Of a stretch of DNA of 64,000 nt, positions 63,847 through 64,000 are shown one piece after another; position 1 is the first letter of the stretch; each line of letters begins with the position of its first letter. Under the pieces are notes generated by a model. It worked only from the letters and a program-made list of their open reading frames with translations, had not been told where the DNA came from and searched no databases. A program made the position numbers and the translations under genes. The stretch comes from Massilia aurea. GTDB lineage: Bacteria > Pseudomonadota > Gammaproteobacteria > Burkholderiales > Burkholderiaceae_D. The stretch spans positions 949,377 to 1,013,376 of the forward strand of contig NZ_JACHBX010000002.1 of assembly GCF_014200505.1 (NCBI RefSeq). The letters are read 5' to 3'.

Positions 63847-64000
63847 CTCATTCCTCTGCTGCAGCGAACAAAACGATTCGAAGCAAACGGCAGATGAAGC
63901 ACCGAATAAAGTTCTTTAAAAATTAACAGTCGATAAGTGTGGGCGTTTGATGAAGGTGCCAAGAACTTCGGTTCTTGATTACTTAAATTATCAAATGTTC
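63847..64000 (+). ncRNA. 16S rRNA leader with boxA and boxC (rrn operon start)
   Basis: GTTCTTTAAAAAT at 63911-63923 is boxA-like, and AAGTGTGGGCG at about 63935 is boxC-like, both used for antitermination. The hairpin CAAGAAC-TTCG-GTTCTTG at 63960-63977 has a UUCG tetraloop. The 16S gene itself lies to the right of the window edge. Confidence 0.8.

Noticed and set aside
63959..63978. Hairpin CAAGAAC-TTCG-GTTCTTG as a terminator
   Set aside because: No T-run follows, and it lies in the 16S leader after boxA, where it more likely helps processing.

Overview
The window looks like the origin-proximal chromosome of a GC-rich betaproteobacterium of the Oxalobacteraceae, most like Massilia or a close relative. 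This is judged from gene content and protein style (dnaA-dnaN-gyrB without recF opposite rpmH-rnpA-yidD-yidC-mnmE, betaproteobacterial 5S rRNA and rrn leader). No database search was possible. Most of the sequence is GC-rich, with tightly packed genes and many 4-base ATGA start/stop overlaps. The clear exception is 29.9-35.5 kb, which is AT-rich and carries defence-type genes.

Left part (0-28 kb). It opens with the 5' end of an mrpA/phaA antiporter gene and an EF-hand protein. A LacI-regulated beta-glucan locus follows: GH9 glucanase, AmpG-like permease, GH1 beta-glucosidase, TonB-dependent receptor and a divergent LacI regulator with three operator-like palindromes. Next come housekeeping and stress genes (ohr, an MFS gene, two AraC regulators, nudC, folE, a HAD phosphatase, a truncated transposase). 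A five-gene MSHA-type minor pseudopilin operon (mshQ-C-D-O-P), a NERD-helicase and leuA complete this part. leuA is preceded by a leucine-codon leader peptide.

Middle (29.9-41 kb). An AT-rich island lies between an NHL-repeat lipoprotein gene and gyrB. It encodes Vsr endonuclease, a C5 cytosine methyltransferase with a C-terminal HTH, a putative QxK restriction nuclease, and a GHKL (MORC/MutL-like) ATPase overlapping a methyltransferase-fold protein. Divergent from vsr are one or two tiny genes behind a perfect CTGT-N8-ACAG LexA-type box. gyrB, dnaN and dnaA follow. The dnaA-rpmH gap is the likely oriC side; it holds one perfect DnaA box and a perfect 17-bp palindrome over the -10 of the rpmH promoter.

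Right part (41-64 kb). The rpmH-mnmE ribosome and membrane-insertion cluster is followed by lipoproteins, an Hpt protein, a CAP-domain protein, pssA, a CsoR-like regulator, an aldo/keto reductase and a PBP5-type carboxypeptidase. A five-gene MCE (Mla-like) lipid transport operon ends in a VanZ-family gene. After that come a radical SAM protein, a YbjQ-YbjQ-M48 protease operon, an orphan 5S rRNA with its own terminator, and a penicillin/AHL-acylase lipoprotein. The window ends in the promoter and boxA leader of an rRNA operon whose 16S gene lies beyond position 64000. Two families of dispersed palindromic repeats punctuate the intergenic gaps.
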